Positions 1 to 8,371 of a DNA stretch of 33,831 bases are shown here, one piece after another. The notes under the pieces are model-generated. The model did no database searches, was not told the DNA's origin, and worked only from the letters and a program-made list of their open reading frames with translations. Numbering within the stretch: the stretch's first letter is position 1; every line of letters starts with the position of its first letter. Origin of the DNA: Opitutaceae bacterium (GTDB taxonomy: Bacteria > Verrucomicrobiota > Verrucomicrobiia > Opitutales > Opitutaceae); NCBI GenBank assembly GCA_018667915.1, contig JABIRI010000056.1, positions 1-33,831 of the forward strand, read 5' to 3'. Both the position numbers and the translations under genes were made by a program.

Positions 1-757
1 CCTCGATATCCTCGATCTTGGACCGCAGCGCGTAGATGTGCGTGATATTGGGCGTGCTGGGGGTCATGCCTTTCTCGTGATTTTTGAGAAACTCAATCAG
101 ATCGAAGTAGTAACCGCGATTTGGCACCGTTTTGGCCTTTTCGAGAGCACGTTCCGAAACCGAGCAGAGGGCCAACCCCGGAGGCAGGGCCAAGGCTTTC
201 TGCGAACCGGAGATCATGATATCGATGCCCAGGGCGTCTTTTGGAATAGCCACCGCGCTGAAAGAGCTGACGGTATCGACGAGGGAGATGACCTCCGGGA
301 ATTCGCGGATCACCGCCATGAGCGCAGGCAAATCGCTCATGCAGCCGCAGGAGGTTTCGTTGTGAATCAACGTAATCGCGTCGTAATCGCCGGTAGCGAG
401 TTCGGCGCGGACCGCCGCGGGATCGACGGGCTGTCCCCAGTCAAATTTCAGGGCCGTAGCCGCAATACCGTTTCGATTGGCCACGTCGTGCCATTTATCG
501 GAAAAGGCTCCATTCATGCAGTTGAGCACCTTCTTGGTGCATACATTGCGCAGAGCGCCCTCCATGATGCCCCAGGCACTGGAGGTGGAGAGGAAAACCG
601 GGTCTTTCGTTTCGAAAAGTGCCTGCAAACCCGGTTGGACGGATTGATAGAGCTCAACGAAATCGGGACTGCGGTGCCCGATGGGCGCCGATATCAGGGC
701 TTGTTTGGTTTTGTCCGAAATAGCGATCGGACCTGGGATGAACAGTTTGTAGCTCAT
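1..757 (-). CDS. Class V PLP aminotransferase (alanine/serine-glyoxylate or phosphoserine aminotransferase-like), C-terminus cut by window edge
   Basis: Reading the minus strand from the ATG at 755-757 gives 252 codons open to the window edge, so the C-terminus is missing. The start MSYKLFIPGP with the phosphate-cup-like N-terminus, the segment SLVDTVSSF (about 159-167) carrying the PLP-pyridine Asp, and SGSQKALALPPG (about 183-194) with the probable Schiff-base Lys187 are typical of fold-type I, class V aminotransferases of the alanine-glyoxylate/serine-pyruvate group. These enzymes move amino groups between small amino acids and glyoxylate or pyruvate; some relatives act as phosphoserine aminotransferases in serine synthesis, so the substrate is open. 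panD lies 34 bp downstream of this start on the same strand and reads toward the window interior from a separate, upstream position, so panD then this gene may be co-transcribed. The opposite strand is also open here but looks like a shadow. Confidence 0.82.
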   Translation of the reverse strand, partial: MSYKLFIPGPIAISDKTKQALISAPIGHRSPDFVELYQSVQPGLQALFETKDPVFLSTSSAWGIMEGALRNVCTKKVLNCMNGAFSDKWHDVANRNGIAATALKFDWGQPVDPAAVRAELATGDYDAITLIHNETSCGCMSDLPALMAVIREFPEVISLVDTVSSFSAVAIPKDALGIDIMISGSQKALALPPGLALCSVSERALEKAKTVPNRGYYFDLIEFLKNHEKGMTPSTPNITHIYALRSKIEDIE

Positions 758-791
758 GAAATTGGTTTAGAAAAGTGGGAGAGGGCGCGGC

Positions 792-1157
792 TCACGCTGC
801 GGGCCGCTTGATGATGCGAGCATTGGATTCCCCGAGGAGGAGCACTTTAGGTATCCATTGCTCGGCCTCGGCAGCATCCGTTCGGGCGAAGGCCATGATC
901 GTTAATAAATCACCCTTGGCGCCGAGATGGGCGGTGGCGCCATTCAGTGAAATCGTCTTCGAGCCGGCGGGGGCTTTGATCGCGTAGGTCTCGAAGCGCT
1001 CACCATTGGCCATGTTGCCGACGAGGATCTTCTCGAATTCCATAATTCCGACCATCGCCATGAATTCAGCGTCGATCGCCAGGGACCCCTCGTAGTGCAG
1101 CGAAAGGTCGGTGACTTCGGCCCGATGGATTTTGGACTTGAGTAGATTGAGTTGCAT
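792..1157 (-). CDS. panD: Aspartate 1-decarboxylase (pantothenate synthesis)
   Basis: The 121-residue product matches the PanD family in length and motif order. PanD makes beta-alanine from L-aspartate in the cytoplasm for pantothenate and CoA. The proenzyme cleaves itself between Gly24 and Ser25 to form the pyruvoyl cofactor; here, starting at the ATG at 1155-1157, the sequence HYEGSLAID places Gly24-Ser25 exactly at the family position. LLKSKIHRA near the N-terminus and the NGATAHLG segment are further PanD hallmarks. A longer reading frame begins at 1193, but its extra 12 residues are not family-like and would shift the processing site, so I reject that start. It is divergent from lpxK and lies just upstream of the aminotransferase on the same strand. 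Confidence 0.95.
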   Translation of the reverse strand: MQLNLLKSKIHRAEVTDLSLHYEGSLAIDAEFMAMVGIMEFEKILVGNMANGERFETYAIKAPAGSKTISLNGATAHLGAKGDLLTIMAFARTDAAEAEQWIPKVLLLGESNARIIKRPAA

Positions 1158-1239
1158 GCAGCCTTGGCGATAGAGATAGAGAACCGCGAACAAAGCGTTT
1201 TTGCTCTCGCATCGTCAACCGCCTATTACCCCAAAATCT

Positions 1240-2442
1240 ATGTCCAGCCCTTGGCTAAAACAAAAGCTCACCGATTTTGAGCAGTTTGCCATCGATGTGG
1301 TTTATGGCCGCAGGGACGACCTGCCCGCAGTCGTTTTTGCAGGTTTCTTGCAGGCATTGTCGTATTTGTTCACCGGAATCGTGAAATTGCGTTGGCTGCT
1401 ATATCGCAAGCGGGTGCTACACGATCAGCCGTTGGGTTGCCTGGTGGTGGTGGTCGGCAACCTCACCGTTGGCGGCACGGGCAAGACTCCCGTCGTGGAG
1501 AAATTTGCTCGAGCGCTCCGGGACCAAGGCCGCCGCGTCGCGATTCTCAGCCGCGGTTACAAAAGCAAGGCGCCGCCGTTTTGGAAGAAATGGTGGTATT
1601 GGCTCAGCCACACCAAAGAGCCACCACCGCGCATCGTTTCCAACGGCGAGGAGGTGCTACTCGATAGTGAACAAGCCGGCGATGAACCCTACATGTTGGC
1701 CCGTAATCTCCCGGGCGTGATGGTATTGGTGGACAAAAACCGGGTGAACGCGGGCACCTACGCCATCAAACAATTCGGCTGCGATACCCTTATCCTGGAC
1801 GACGGGTTCCAATACATGCCGCTCAAGGGCCGGCTCAACCTGCTGTTGGTCGATAAAACCAACCCGTTCGGAAATGGATTTCTGCTTCCGCGTGGAATTC
1901 TGCGCGAACCGATTTCTCACCTCAAACGTGCCAGCTACGTTTTTCTCACCAAAAGCAATGGGGAGCGCGACGAGGAGTTGGAGGATTTGATCCAGAAGCA
2001 CAATCCCGGCGTGGACATCATCGAGTGCTCCCACCAGCCCCAGTATCTCCAGAAGCTCGGCGACCCCCCCGAGACCGCGTCGACGCGGCAGCCGTTGGAG
2101 TTTCTCGAGGGTAAACGGGTAGGTGCATTCAGTGGCATCGCGACACCGGAGAGTTTCGAGAAATTCATCCGCGACCTCGGGGCCGACATTGCCTACGCGC
2201 GCCGGTTCTTGGATCACTACCGATTCGAGCCCTCCGATTTCGTCGATATTTTCAGCGCGGGCCTAGAACACAAAGTGGACATGATCGTGACCACCGAAAA
2301 GGACGCCGTGCGGATCGATAACGATCTGCCGTGTCCGGTGCCGATCTATTATCTGCGCCTCGAAATCGATATTATCAGCGGCGCGGACGATTTTGATGAA
2401 GCCGTGAGTCGACTCTGCTTCGAGGAAACGCGCTCCCAATAA
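1240..2442 (+). CDS. lpxK: Tetraacyldisaccharide 4'-kinase (lipid A synthesis)
   Basis: LpxK phosphorylates the 4' position of the lipid A disaccharide at the inner face of the cytoplasmic membrane, so it marks a lipopolysaccharide-bearing organism. The 400-residue product has an N-terminal hydrophobic segment (about 28-48), the P-loop [12 protein letters not shown] (73-84) and [17 protein letters not shown] in the middle, followed by [17 protein letters not shown], which are diagnostic. The usual DDGFQH is DDGFQY here. A TTG at 1201 would extend the frame by 13 residues; the ATG at 1240 gives a family-like N-terminus. No clear Shine-Dalgarno precedes either. It has no other lipid A gene beside it. 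Confidence 0.95.
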   Translation: MSSPWLKQKLTDFEQFAIDVVYGRRDDLPAVVFAGFLQALSYLFTGIVKLRWLLYRKRVLHDQPLGCLVVVVGNLTVGGTGKTPVVEKFARALRDQGRRVAILSRGYKSKAPPFWKKWWYWLSHTKEPPPRIVSNGEEVLLDSEQAGDEPYMLARNLPGVMVLVDKNRVNAGTYAIKQFGCDTLILDDGFQYMPLKGRLNLLLVDKTNPFGNGFLLPRGILREPISHLKRASYVFLTKSNGERDEELEDLIQKHNPGVDIIECSHQPQYLQKLGDPPETASTRQPLEFLEGKRVGAFSGIATPESFEKFIRDLGADIAYARRFLDHYRFEPSDFVDIFSAGLEHKVDMIVTTEKDAVRIDNDLPCPVPIYYLRLEIDIISGADDFDEAVSRLCFEETRSQ

Positions 2443-2557
2443 TGGTGGGTAGGGCTTTCTGGAGAGGAGTGTTTTAGCCACAAAAGGCTCAGAATGTACA
2501 AAACCTATATCACTGGCTGACAGTGAATCCAGATACCCCGGACTTGTTAGTTGGGGC

Positions 2558-2607
2558 TTGATACCTGCTACTTCGCTCAGCTGCGCGTTTGATACTTGGA
2601 ACTTCGC
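2558..2607. repeat. Imperfect 19-bp direct repeat in the lpxK-aminopeptidase gap
   Basis: The gap 2443-2631 holds no gene. Within it, 2558-2576 and 2589-2607 are direct repeats with 16 of 19 identical positions (TTGATACxTGxxACTTCGC), 31 bp apart. No intrinsic terminator with a T-run is visible in the gap. An AGCCACAAAAGGCTC stretch at about 2477-2491 resembles low-complexity intergenic sequence. It could be a decayed intergenic repeat or a binding site; function is unknown. Confidence 0.5.
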
Positions 2608-2631
2608 GCGAAGGGCGCTTTAGCTTCGGGC

Positions 2632-3765
2632 ATGTTAATTGATTCCCGTTTTCATGACCTGGCCAAAGGCCTCACTGGATTCTCCACCAAGCTTAAGCGC
2701 GGTGAGAAGGTATTGATCGATGCGTATGATGTTCCCGATGCGATCGTGGTCGCCTTGGTGCGTGCCGCTCGGGCGCGCGGAGCCACCCCTTACGTGAATG
2801 TAAATCACGCCCGGGTGAGTCGCGAGTTGTTGATCAATAGCAAGCCCGGCGACTATGACGCGCACTCGGGGGTCGAGCTGAAACGTATGCAAGGCATGGA
2901 TGCCTACATCGCGTTGCGCGGTTCGGATAATATTTTCGAAAATTCCGACGTGCCCGCTCAGAAGGTTCAGGCCATGGCGAAGTCCATGAAACCCGTGCTG
3001 AACTACCGCGTGAATAAAACCAAGTGGGTGGTCTTGCGGTGGCCGACCACTGCCATGGCGCAACAGGCGGCCATGAGCACTGAAGCGTTCGAGGACTTTT
3101 ACTTCCGTGTCTGCACCCTCGATTACGCGCGGATGATTCCGGGCATGCGGGCTTTGCAAAAACTGATGGAAAAGACCGACCAGGTGCACATCAAGGGCCC
3201 GGGCACGGACCTTAAATTCTCCATCAAGGGCATCGGCGCCTGTCCGTGTGGCGGTGACCGCAATATCCCGGATGGTGAGGTGTTCTCCTGTCCCGTGAAG
3301 ACGAGTGTCGAAGGTGTGCTGCAATACAACGCGCCGACCGTTTATCTTGGCTCTTCGTTCGACAATATCCGCCTCGAATTCAGTGAGGGCAAAGTCATCA
3401 AAGCGACGGCGGATTCCCCGAAATCGACCAAACGACTTAACCAAATTTTGGATTCGGATCCCGGCGCACGTTACATTGGTGAGTTTGCGCTCGGGTTTAA
3501 CCCCCACATCCTCGAGCCTATGCGCGACATTCTCTTCGATGAGAAGATTGCCGGTTCCTTCCACTTCACACCTGGACAGGCCTACGCAGACTACAGCAAC
3601 GGCAACAACTCGCAGGTGCACTGGGATATGGTCTGTATTCAACGGCCCGAATACGGCGGTGGTGAAATCTACTTCGACGGCAAACTTGTCCGCAAAAACG
3701 GACTCTTCGTGCCAAAATCACTCCAGAAATTGAATCCCGCTTACCTGCTCGGAAAGACCAAATAA
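2632..3765 (+). CDS. M29-family metallo-aminopeptidase
   Basis: The 377-residue product resembles the thermophilic aminopeptidase family M29 (AmpS/AmpT type), two-metal exopeptidases that remove N-terminal residues from peptides in the cytoplasm. Supporting segments are [11 protein letters not shown] (a glutamate metal ligand region), [10 protein letters not shown] (a second glutamate), and, near the C-terminus, SQVHWDMV, which supplies the His-x-Asp ligands. The length is close to the usual 370-410. I choose the ATG at 2632; a TTG at 2596 would add residues from the repeat-bearing gap. There is no strong ribosome binding site. It is followed 22 bp later by the deaminase gene and may be transcribed with it. 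The peptide substrate cannot be told from sequence. Confidence 0.88.
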   Translation: MLIDSRFHDLAKGLTGFSTKLKRGEKVLIDAYDVPDAIVVALVRAARARGATPYVNVNHARVSRELLINSKPGDYDAHSGVELKRMQGMDAYIALRGSDNIFENSDVPAQKVQAMAKSMKPVLNYRVNKTKWVVLRWPTTAMAQQAAMSTEAFEDFYFRVCTLDYARMIPGMRALQKLMEKTDQVHIKGPGTDLKFSIKGIGACPCGGDRNIPDGEVFSCPVKTSVEGVLQYNAPTVYLGSSFDNIRLEFSEGKVIKATADSPKSTKRLNQILDSDPGARYIGEFALGFNPHILEPMRDILFDEKIAGSFHFTPGQAYADYSNGNNSQVHWDMVCIQRPEYGGGEIYFDGKLVRKNGLFVPKSLQKLNPAYLLGKTK

Positions 3766-3787
3766 GCTCGTCGGAAATACGAGACTC

Positions 3788-4693
3788 ATGTCGGAACAAG
3801 AAGCAGATATGCGCGCCTATATTCGGGCGTTGCCGAAGACCGAGACGCACCTCCATTTGGAGGGCTCGCTGGCTTACGAGCTCCTGCATGAATGGGATCC
3901 GGTCAAGTATCCGCGTGACCCGATTTGGCGTCGGCCCGATCATCGTTTCGAGAGTTTCGAAAAGTTCGACGAAACCTTACTCGGTCACGCGCTTCCGTGG
4001 TTTTCATCGCCCGAACGCTATTACGAGGCAGCTCGCGTTTCGTTTGCCCGGCACGTCGAGCAGAACGTGCGCTACGTGGAGACGAGTTTTCACCTCGGAA
4101 TTGTGGAGTTCGTTTCCTTTACCGGTCGGGAAATCATCGCGGCCATCCGCGCCGCGGTGCCTCCCGGTTTGGAGGTGCGGATTTTCGCCGGAATGTTGCG
4201 CGGTAACTACGCGGGGCCGGTGCAAGCGGTGATCGATGATCTCGAAAATTGGGACGATCTCCATGGCGTGGATCTTCACGGTTTTGAACGCGTGCCGACG
4301 GAGTCATGGACCGCGCCGGTATGGCAGCGCTTACGTGACAGTGGCAAAATTACCAAATGCCATGCCGGAGAATTTGATGGCGCTCATCGCGTGCGTGAGG
4401 CCATTGAAGACTTGGGTGTGAAACGCGTGCAACACGGCGTTCGTGCCATCGAAGATCGTGCCGTGGTGCAGCTGGCGGTGGATCAAAATGTGACGTTTGA
4501 TGTGTGTCCGATCAGTAACGTAAAACTCCAAGTATTTCCCGATTTAAGCAGCCATCCGCTCCGCGCGTTGATGGCGGCGGGCGTGCGTTGCACGGTGAGC
4601 AGTGATGACCCGCTGGTGTTCGGTAACCAGGTGAGCGACGACTATGCCGCCCTCGCTCGAGAGGCCGAATTCACGATGGGCGAACTTGCCTAG
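3788..4693 (+). CDS. add: Adenosine-deaminase-family protein, ended early by an in-frame TAG
   Basis: The product carries all expected amidohydrolase ligands: HLHLEGS (His-x-His, about 22-28), CHAGE (third His plus catalytic Glu), VQHGV (His) and SSDDPL (paired Asp). Such enzymes hydrolyse adenosine or related purine nucleosides to the 6-oxo form; relatives deaminate adenine or aminofutalosine, so the substrate is not certain. Codon 302 is TAG (4691-4693). The same frame continues for 33 sense codons (VARNGWEIADV...) to TGA at 4793-4795, and this reads like the family's normal C-terminal helices. The restored length of 335 is the family norm, and the distal stop overlaps the rluD start. So this is either a recent nonsense change, a sequence error, or a true short form. 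All catalytic residues lie before the TAG. Confidence 0.82.
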   Translation: MSEQEADMRAYIRALPKTETHLHLEGSLAYELLHEWDPVKYPRDPIWRRPDHRFESFEKFDETLLGHALPWFSSPERYYEAARVSFARHVEQNVRYVETSFHLGIVEFVSFTGREIIAAIRAAVPPGLEVRIFAGMLRGNYAGPVQAVIDDLENWDDLHGVDLHGFERVPTESWTAPVWQRLRDSGKITKCHAGEFDGAHRVREAIEDLGVKRVQHGVRAIEDRAVVQLAVDQNVTFDVCPISNVKLQVFPDLSSHPLRALMAAGVRCTVSSDDPLVFGNQVSDDYAALAREAEFTMGELA

Positions 4694-4795
4694 GTCGCCC
4701 GCAATGGCTGGGAAATCGCCGATGTGATCGAAGAAGAGCGGCAAGTCCGCTTAGCGGAAATTACCCGCGTGGAGACCGCTTTTACGAATGTCTGA
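4694..4795 (+). pseudogene. Detached C-terminal segment of the deaminase gene after the TAG
   Basis: This stretch is in the same frame as the upstream deaminase and encodes VARNGWEIADV followed by an acidic/basic helical segment, matching the C-terminal helices (xxARNxxExxF pattern) normally found in adenosine deaminases. It has no start codon of its own in a good context. Its TGA overlaps the rluD ATG as ATGTCTGA, the arrangement expected of an intact upstream gene. A C-to-T change of CAG (Gln) to TAG is the simplest explanation. Confidence 0.75.
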
Positions 4796-5714
4796 ATCAT
4801 ATATTGTGCCCGAAGGAATTCGGCGGAGCAGGGCGGATAAAGCGTTAGCCGCTGCATTCCCCGAACATAGTCGCGTGGCGTGGCAACGCGCCATCGATGC
4901 GGGCTTGGTCAAACGTGGAGATACTCCGCTGGTGCGGCGCGATGAGGTGTTTGCCGGAGACGTGCTCACGTATGAAGCCCCGGAGATTATTTTAACCGAT
5001 CTGACCCCAGCCGATATCCCGTTGGATGTTCTCCTGGAGGACGAACACCTGCTGGTCATCAACAAACCCTCGGGGATGGTGGTGCATCCGGGAGCGGGCA
5101 CCCGTGGCGACACGTTGGTTCATGCGTTGTTGCACCACTGCGCGGGCAGCTTGAGTGGTATCGGTGGCGTCGAGCGACCGGGAATCGTGCACCGGTTGGA
5201 CCGCGAAACGAGCGGCCTTATCGTGGTGGCGAAATCGGATGCCGCCCATCGGGGGCTCGCCGAACAATTTGCCGAACGCGAACTCGATAAACAGTATCTG
5301 GCGTTGGTCAGCGGGGTGCCCCGATTACTTAGTGGGGTAATCGAACAGCCCATCGCCCGTGACCAGCGGCACCGGCATCGCATGACCGTCACGGAAGATG
5401 GTCGCCACGCGAAAACGGATTGGGTGTTGGAGGAGAAATTCGAAAAACTAAATGTCTGTTTGTTTCGCTGTGGAATTCATACCGGACGCACCCACCAAAT
5501 TCGGGTGCACATGAAATTTATCCGGCATCCGTTACTGGGAGATCGCACCTATGGTTGGCGGCCCGATGATCGATTACCGATTGCGCCCGAGCGCGTCATG
5601 TTGCACGCCGAGCGCTTAAATTTTACGCATCCGATTACGGAGGAAGAACTTTCAATGCAGGCGCCCGTGCCGCCTGATTTTAAAGCGGTGCTCGACTCAC
5701 TTCGTGAGCATTGA
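4788..5714 (+). CDS. rluD: 23S rRNA pseudouridine synthase, RluD type
   Basis: The 308-residue product has an N-terminal S4 RNA-binding domain (about 8-65; SRADKALAAAF and GLVKRGDTPL) followed by the RluA-family catalytic domain. HRLDRETSG (135-143) holds the catalytic Asp138; INKPSGMVVHPG and HTGRTHQIRVH are further family motifs. RluD-type enzymes isomerise uridines in helix 69 of 23S rRNA during large-subunit assembly; the RluC or RluA specificities cannot be fully excluded. The ATG lies inside the last codons of the upstream deaminase frame (ATGTCTGA, 8-nt overlap), suggesting coupled translation. Its 3' end overlaps the convergent Ppx/GppA gene by 18 bp. Confidence 0.92.
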   Translation: MSESYIVPEGIRRSRADKALAAAFPEHSRVAWQRAIDAGLVKRGDTPLVRRDEVFAGDVLTYEAPEIILTDLTPADIPLDVLLEDEHLLVINKPSGMVVHPGAGTRGDTLVHALLHHCAGSLSGIGGVERPGIVHRLDRETSGLIVVAKSDAAHRGLAEQFAERELDKQYLALVSGVPRLLSGVIEQPIARDQRHRHRMTVTEDGRHAKTDWVLEEKFEKLNVCLFRCGIHTGRTHQIRVHMKFIRHPLLGDRTYGWRPDDRLPIAPERVMLHAERLNFTHPITEEELSMQAPVPPDFKAVLDSLREH

Positions 5715-6638
5715 ATCCACCAGCCCCCAGCGTAAATTGTAGAGCGAGTGTTGGAACTCGGTGAGGCGGGCAAATTCGGCCAAAGCAATCACGGTCGCGA
5801 GGGCGGTGGGCATGACGTCAGCTCGTTTCGCGGGCAGACCTGGAATGACGCGGCGATCTTCCAGCGGAAGGCTACCGAGTTTTTTGAGAATAGCACCGAG
5901 GAGTTCCACGGTGACCCGAGAAGATGTTTTGCTGAACCCGACATCTTTCGCCGCAGCGAGGATCGCTCGTGACGTGGTCATCGTGCCTCCGGTGAACGCG
6001 GCGAGTGGTTTGTCTTCAAGGAATTCGATATCCGTATCGATTAGCTGACGTCGCACATGAGAGCGGATGGCTTCTCCGGATTGGGCGGAAAACGGAGCTG
6101 CTCGATCGTCGACAAATTTCTCGGTCAAGCGGACGCAACCGAGCGGCAGACTGACCGCTCGCTTAAGTTCACGCTTGCGAAAAGTCAGGAGTTCCAGGCT
6201 TCCTCCTCCCAGATCGAAAACATGAAAATCGTCCCACTTGGTCATGGCGGGATCGCACAATAAACCCCGTCCAATCAGGCGGGCTTCCTCTTCGCCGTCC
6301 AGCACCTGCAATTTGTGGCCGGCGACGTCTTCGATACGTTTTGCAAAAACGTCACCGTTGGTGGCTTCGCGAACCGCACTGGTCGCAACGATGCCAACTC
6401 GATCAGGCTCGTGGGCTGAGATCATCGCCATCAACTCGGTTACCGCTTCGAGGCCTTCAGCCATGGCGTCGTCGGTGAGGCGCATGGAGGATCCGCTGAT
6501 GCCATCGCTAATACGGGAATCGAGGGTGCGTTGTTCGACAGATTCCAGGAGACCGTGTTCGTTGCGTTTGGCAACGAGGGCTTTGATGGTATTGGAACCG
6601 ATATCAACAGCGGCGACAGTGGGAGAGGCGATCTTCAT
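5697..6638 (-). CDS. Ppx/GppA-family phosphatase (exopolyphosphatase/pppGppase-like)
   Basis: The 313-residue product is the short form of the Ppx/GppA family: only the two actin-like ATPase subdomains are present, without the C-terminal HD-like half of E. coli Ppx. AAVDIGSNTIKALV at the N-terminus and VFDLGGGSLELL about residue 145 are the phosphate-binding loops; GEEEARLIGRG and ATSAVREATNG are also characteristic. Members cleave inorganic polyphosphate or the gamma phosphate of pppGpp. Its ATG overlaps the TGA of rsmI (ATGA, 4 nt), so it is the second gene of an rsmI operon. It converges with rluD and their last 18 bp overlap. Confidence 0.9.
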   Translation of the reverse strand: MKIASPTVAAVDIGSNTIKALVAKRNEHGLLESVEQRTLDSRISDGISGSSMRLTDDAMAEGLEAVTELMAMISAHEPDRVGIVATSAVREATNGDVFAKRIEDVAGHKLQVLDGEEEARLIGRGLLCDPAMTKWDDFHVFDLGGGSLELLTFRKRELKRAVSLPLGCVRLTEKFVDDRAAPFSAQSGEAIRSHVRRQLIDTDIEFLEDKPLAAFTGGTMTTSRAILAAAKDVGFSKTSSRVTVELLGAILKKLGSLPLEDRRVIPGLPAKRADVMPTALATVIALAEFARLTEFQHSLYNLRWGLVDSMLTK

Positions 6639-7360
6639 AGCGAAAAGGAAGGGGGAGCAATCAGGACGACAAATTCGCCTTTGAGGCTCATGCTTTGCAG
6701 CTTTTGGTCTACTTCTTCGGCCGGGCCAACGAGAAATTTTTCGTGTAGTTTCGTGATTTCCTTGGCTACACAGATTACCCGATCGGGGCCCAAGACGTTT
6801 CGGATATCAGCCGATAACTTGGCGATGCGATGACAACTCTCATAGAGAGCGAGAGTGTATTCGAAATCATGATATTTGGTGAGAAAAGATTGGCGTGCCG
6901 CTGACTTGGGAGGCAAGAAACCCACGTAGAGAAACCCGTTGGTGGGCAGGCCGGACGCACAGAGGGCAGCCGTGAGTGCAGCGGGCCCCGGCACGGGCAC
7001 AACCGGAAGGCGACGGCGGTGACACGCACGGGTGAGTCGAAAACCGGGATCACTCAGTGAGGGGGTGCCCGCATCACAAACGACCGCGACGGATTTACCG
7101 GCGGCAATTTCTTCTACCAGTCTTTCGGCGGCGGCCGTTTCGTTGTGGTCGTGATAAGCGACAAGTTCTCGGCGCAGACCCATACGCGAAAGCAGAGCGC
7201 CGGTGGTGCGAGTGTCTTCGCAGGCGACGAGATCGACTTGCCCGAGGATCGATTTGGCCCGTTCGGTGAGGTCGGCCAGATTCCCGATTGGCGTGGCCAC
7301 CACGTAGAGGTGCCCCGGCAACGGAGTAAGAGAAGCGTTCGATGCGGCCGATGCGGACAT
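6635..7360 (-). CDS. rsmI: 16S rRNA 2'-O-ribose methyltransferase RsmI
   Basis: RsmI methylates the ribose of C1402 of 16S rRNA in the decoding centre, using SAM. The 241-residue product has the tetrapyrrole-methylase fold signatures of the family: VVATPIGNLADLTERA near the N-terminus, ACEDTRTTGALL, CDAGTPSLSDPGFRL and VPGPAALTAALCASGLPT. I choose the ATG at 7358-7360 (MSASAASN...). A longer open frame exists to 7558 but runs backward through an intrinsic terminator and the lipoprotein gene. The chosen ATG abuts the T-run of that terminator with no gap, so no Shine-Dalgarno fits; a TTG 13 codons in is an alternative. It overlaps the downstream phosphatase gene by 4 nt. Confidence 0.9.
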   Translation of the reverse strand: MSASAASNASLTPLPGHLYVVATPIGNLADLTERAKSILGQVDLVACEDTRTTGALLSRMGLRRELVAYHDHNETAAAERLVEEIAAGKSVAVVCDAGTPSLSDPGFRLTRACHRRRLPVVPVPGPAALTAALCASGLPTNGFLYVGFLPPKSAARQSFLTKYHDFEYTLALYESCHRIAKLSADIRNVLGPDRVICVAKEITKLHEKFLVGPAEEVDQKLQSMSLKGEFVVLIAPPSFSL

Positions 7361-7390
7361 AAAAAAATCCGGCGCCGTGAGGCGCCGGAT
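7361..7390 (-). terminator. Intrinsic terminator between the small lipoprotein gene and rsmI
   Basis: On the minus strand a perfect 10-bp stem ATCCGGCGCC / GGCGCCGGAT with a TCAC loop (7367-7390) is followed by seven T residues. It ends the coiled-coil/lipoprotein transcript 25 nt past the lipoprotein stop. Its T-run touches the rsmI start codon. Confidence 0.9.
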
Positions 7391-7415
7391 GGCGAGAAAA
7401 TTTCTAAAGATTCGC

Positions 7416-7589
7416 TTAGCGAATGCCGGAGCCTTTGCCGGTTCCCATACCTGGAACCTGGCCTTCCCAGTTGGCAGGACGGCTCCACGGAATGGAGGAA
7501 TCCGCGTCGGTGGCACTGGTGCAACCAGTGAACAGGAAAGTGCCGGCGATTCCAGCAAGAGCGAGTAGTAGACGGAGGGTGGCTTTCAT
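7416..7589 (-). CDS. Small lipoprotein (57 aa)
   Basis: The minus-strand ATG at 7587-7589 opens a 57-codon frame ending with TAA at 7416-7418. The product starts MKATLRLLLALAGIAG, a signal peptide with a positively charged start and hydrophobic core, and has the lipobox LFTGC with Cys23 as the predicted lipidated residue. The mature part is only about 35 residues, containing SIPWSRPANWEG and a Gly-rich end (GMGTGKGSG). It begins 3 bp after the coiled-coil gene stop and is followed at once by a strong terminator, which supports it as a real last gene of a two-gene unit. Function is unknown; it probably sits in the envelope, attached to a membrane. Confidence 0.8.
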   Translation of the reverse strand: MKATLRLLLALAGIAGTFLFTGCTSATDADSSIPWSRPANWEGQVPGMGTGKGSGIR

Positions 7590-7592
7590 AGG

Positions 7593-8339
7593 TCAGGGAA
7601 TTATGGTGGCGGCATCGCCTTTGCGAATATTGCCAGACAGGGTTTCAGGTAAGACCTGCGCAATGGAATAATGCTCCTTCGCGAGGCTAATTTCTGCGGT
7701 CGCGAGAGGAACTTCACCTCGTTTCAGCCCGAAGCGCAGATTCGGGACAGCACCGTGTGTTTTGCCAAAATTTATGATTACAAGGGAATTACGGGCCCCC
7801 ACATTCACTACCTGAGCATGATTACTGCGCCCCGAAACCAACGCAGGGGCGGCACTTTTTTGCGCCAACCGTTGCTCAAGTGGTTCGATTCGTGCCTCGA
7901 GGTCCAAGATGGTTTGCTGGTATTGTCGCACCTGTTCGGCCGAAACGCTCTGGGCGAGCTGGTTTCGAAGGATCGCGAGATTCGCGGTCGCTTGCCCGAG
8001 TTCCGTAAGCGCCAACTCACGCGCTTCTACGGACGAGGTCCGGGCGCCTTCGAGCAGTTTAACCGACTGCTGCATCTGCTCCGCTTCGATCCGCAAAGCA
8101 GCGAGATCCCGCTTATTGGTGGCGAGATCGGAGTCGAGCACCCGGATTTGATTCCGAAGCTCTTCAATTTCACGCTGATCGCTTTGGAGACGTGCTTCAG
8201 TTGCGGTGAGTTTACTCCCGGTGTTCTGCAAATCGTGGAACAACACCTGCTTGGAGTTGCCAATAATGAAAAACAACACCCCCGATGCCACCGCCCCAAC
8301 CAGAGCGATGATGCTGAGAATCAGGGTGAGGTTTCGCAT
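7593..8339 (-). CDS. Membrane-anchored coiled-coil protein of unknown function
   Basis: The 248-residue product has one N-terminal membrane segment (about 5-27, LTLILSIIALVGAVASGVLF), then a long region of heptad-like Leu/Ala/Glu/Gln pattern (about 35-165) that should form a coiled coil. The C-terminal part (about 170-248) has the pattern VVNVGARNSLVIINFGKTHG, then KRGEVPLATAEI, and resembles the small beta-rich domain (as at the end of FlgT-like or MreC-like proteins) found on many anchored coiled-coil proteins; this resemblance is from memory and weak. The topology suggests an envelope or periplasmic scaffold role. It lies 32 bp after pgi and 3 bp before the lipoprotein gene, so the last two are surely one unit. 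Confidence 0.8.
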   Translation of the reverse strand: MRNLTLILSIIALVGAVASGVLFFIIGNSKQVLFHDLQNTGSKLTATEARLQSDQREIEELRNQIRVLDSDLATNKRDLAALRIEAEQMQQSVKLLEGARTSSVEARELALTELGQATANLAILRNQLAQSVSAEQVRQYQQTILDLEARIEPLEQRLAQKSAAPALVSGRSNHAQVVNVGARNSLVIINFGKTHGAVPNLRFGLKRGEVPLATAEISLAKEHYSIAQVLPETLSGNIRKGDAATIIP

Positions 8340-8371
8340 CGGGCAGCGAGTGAAGGGGTCAGATCAAGTGG

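Noticed and set aside
38-811. Long plus-strand open frame opposite the aminotransferase
   Set aside because: It has no recognisable motifs, while the minus strand encodes a clear PLP aminotransferase with a Schiff-base Lys across the same bases.
2635-3642. 335-codon minus-strand open frame opposite the M29 aminopeptidase
   Set aside because: His/Arg/Val-rich shadow with no family features; the plus strand carries the conserved metal-ligand motifs.
7361-7558. N-terminal extension of RsmI to 7558
   Set aside because: It would cross a strong terminator and the lipoprotein gene in another frame, and family similarity begins only after 7360.
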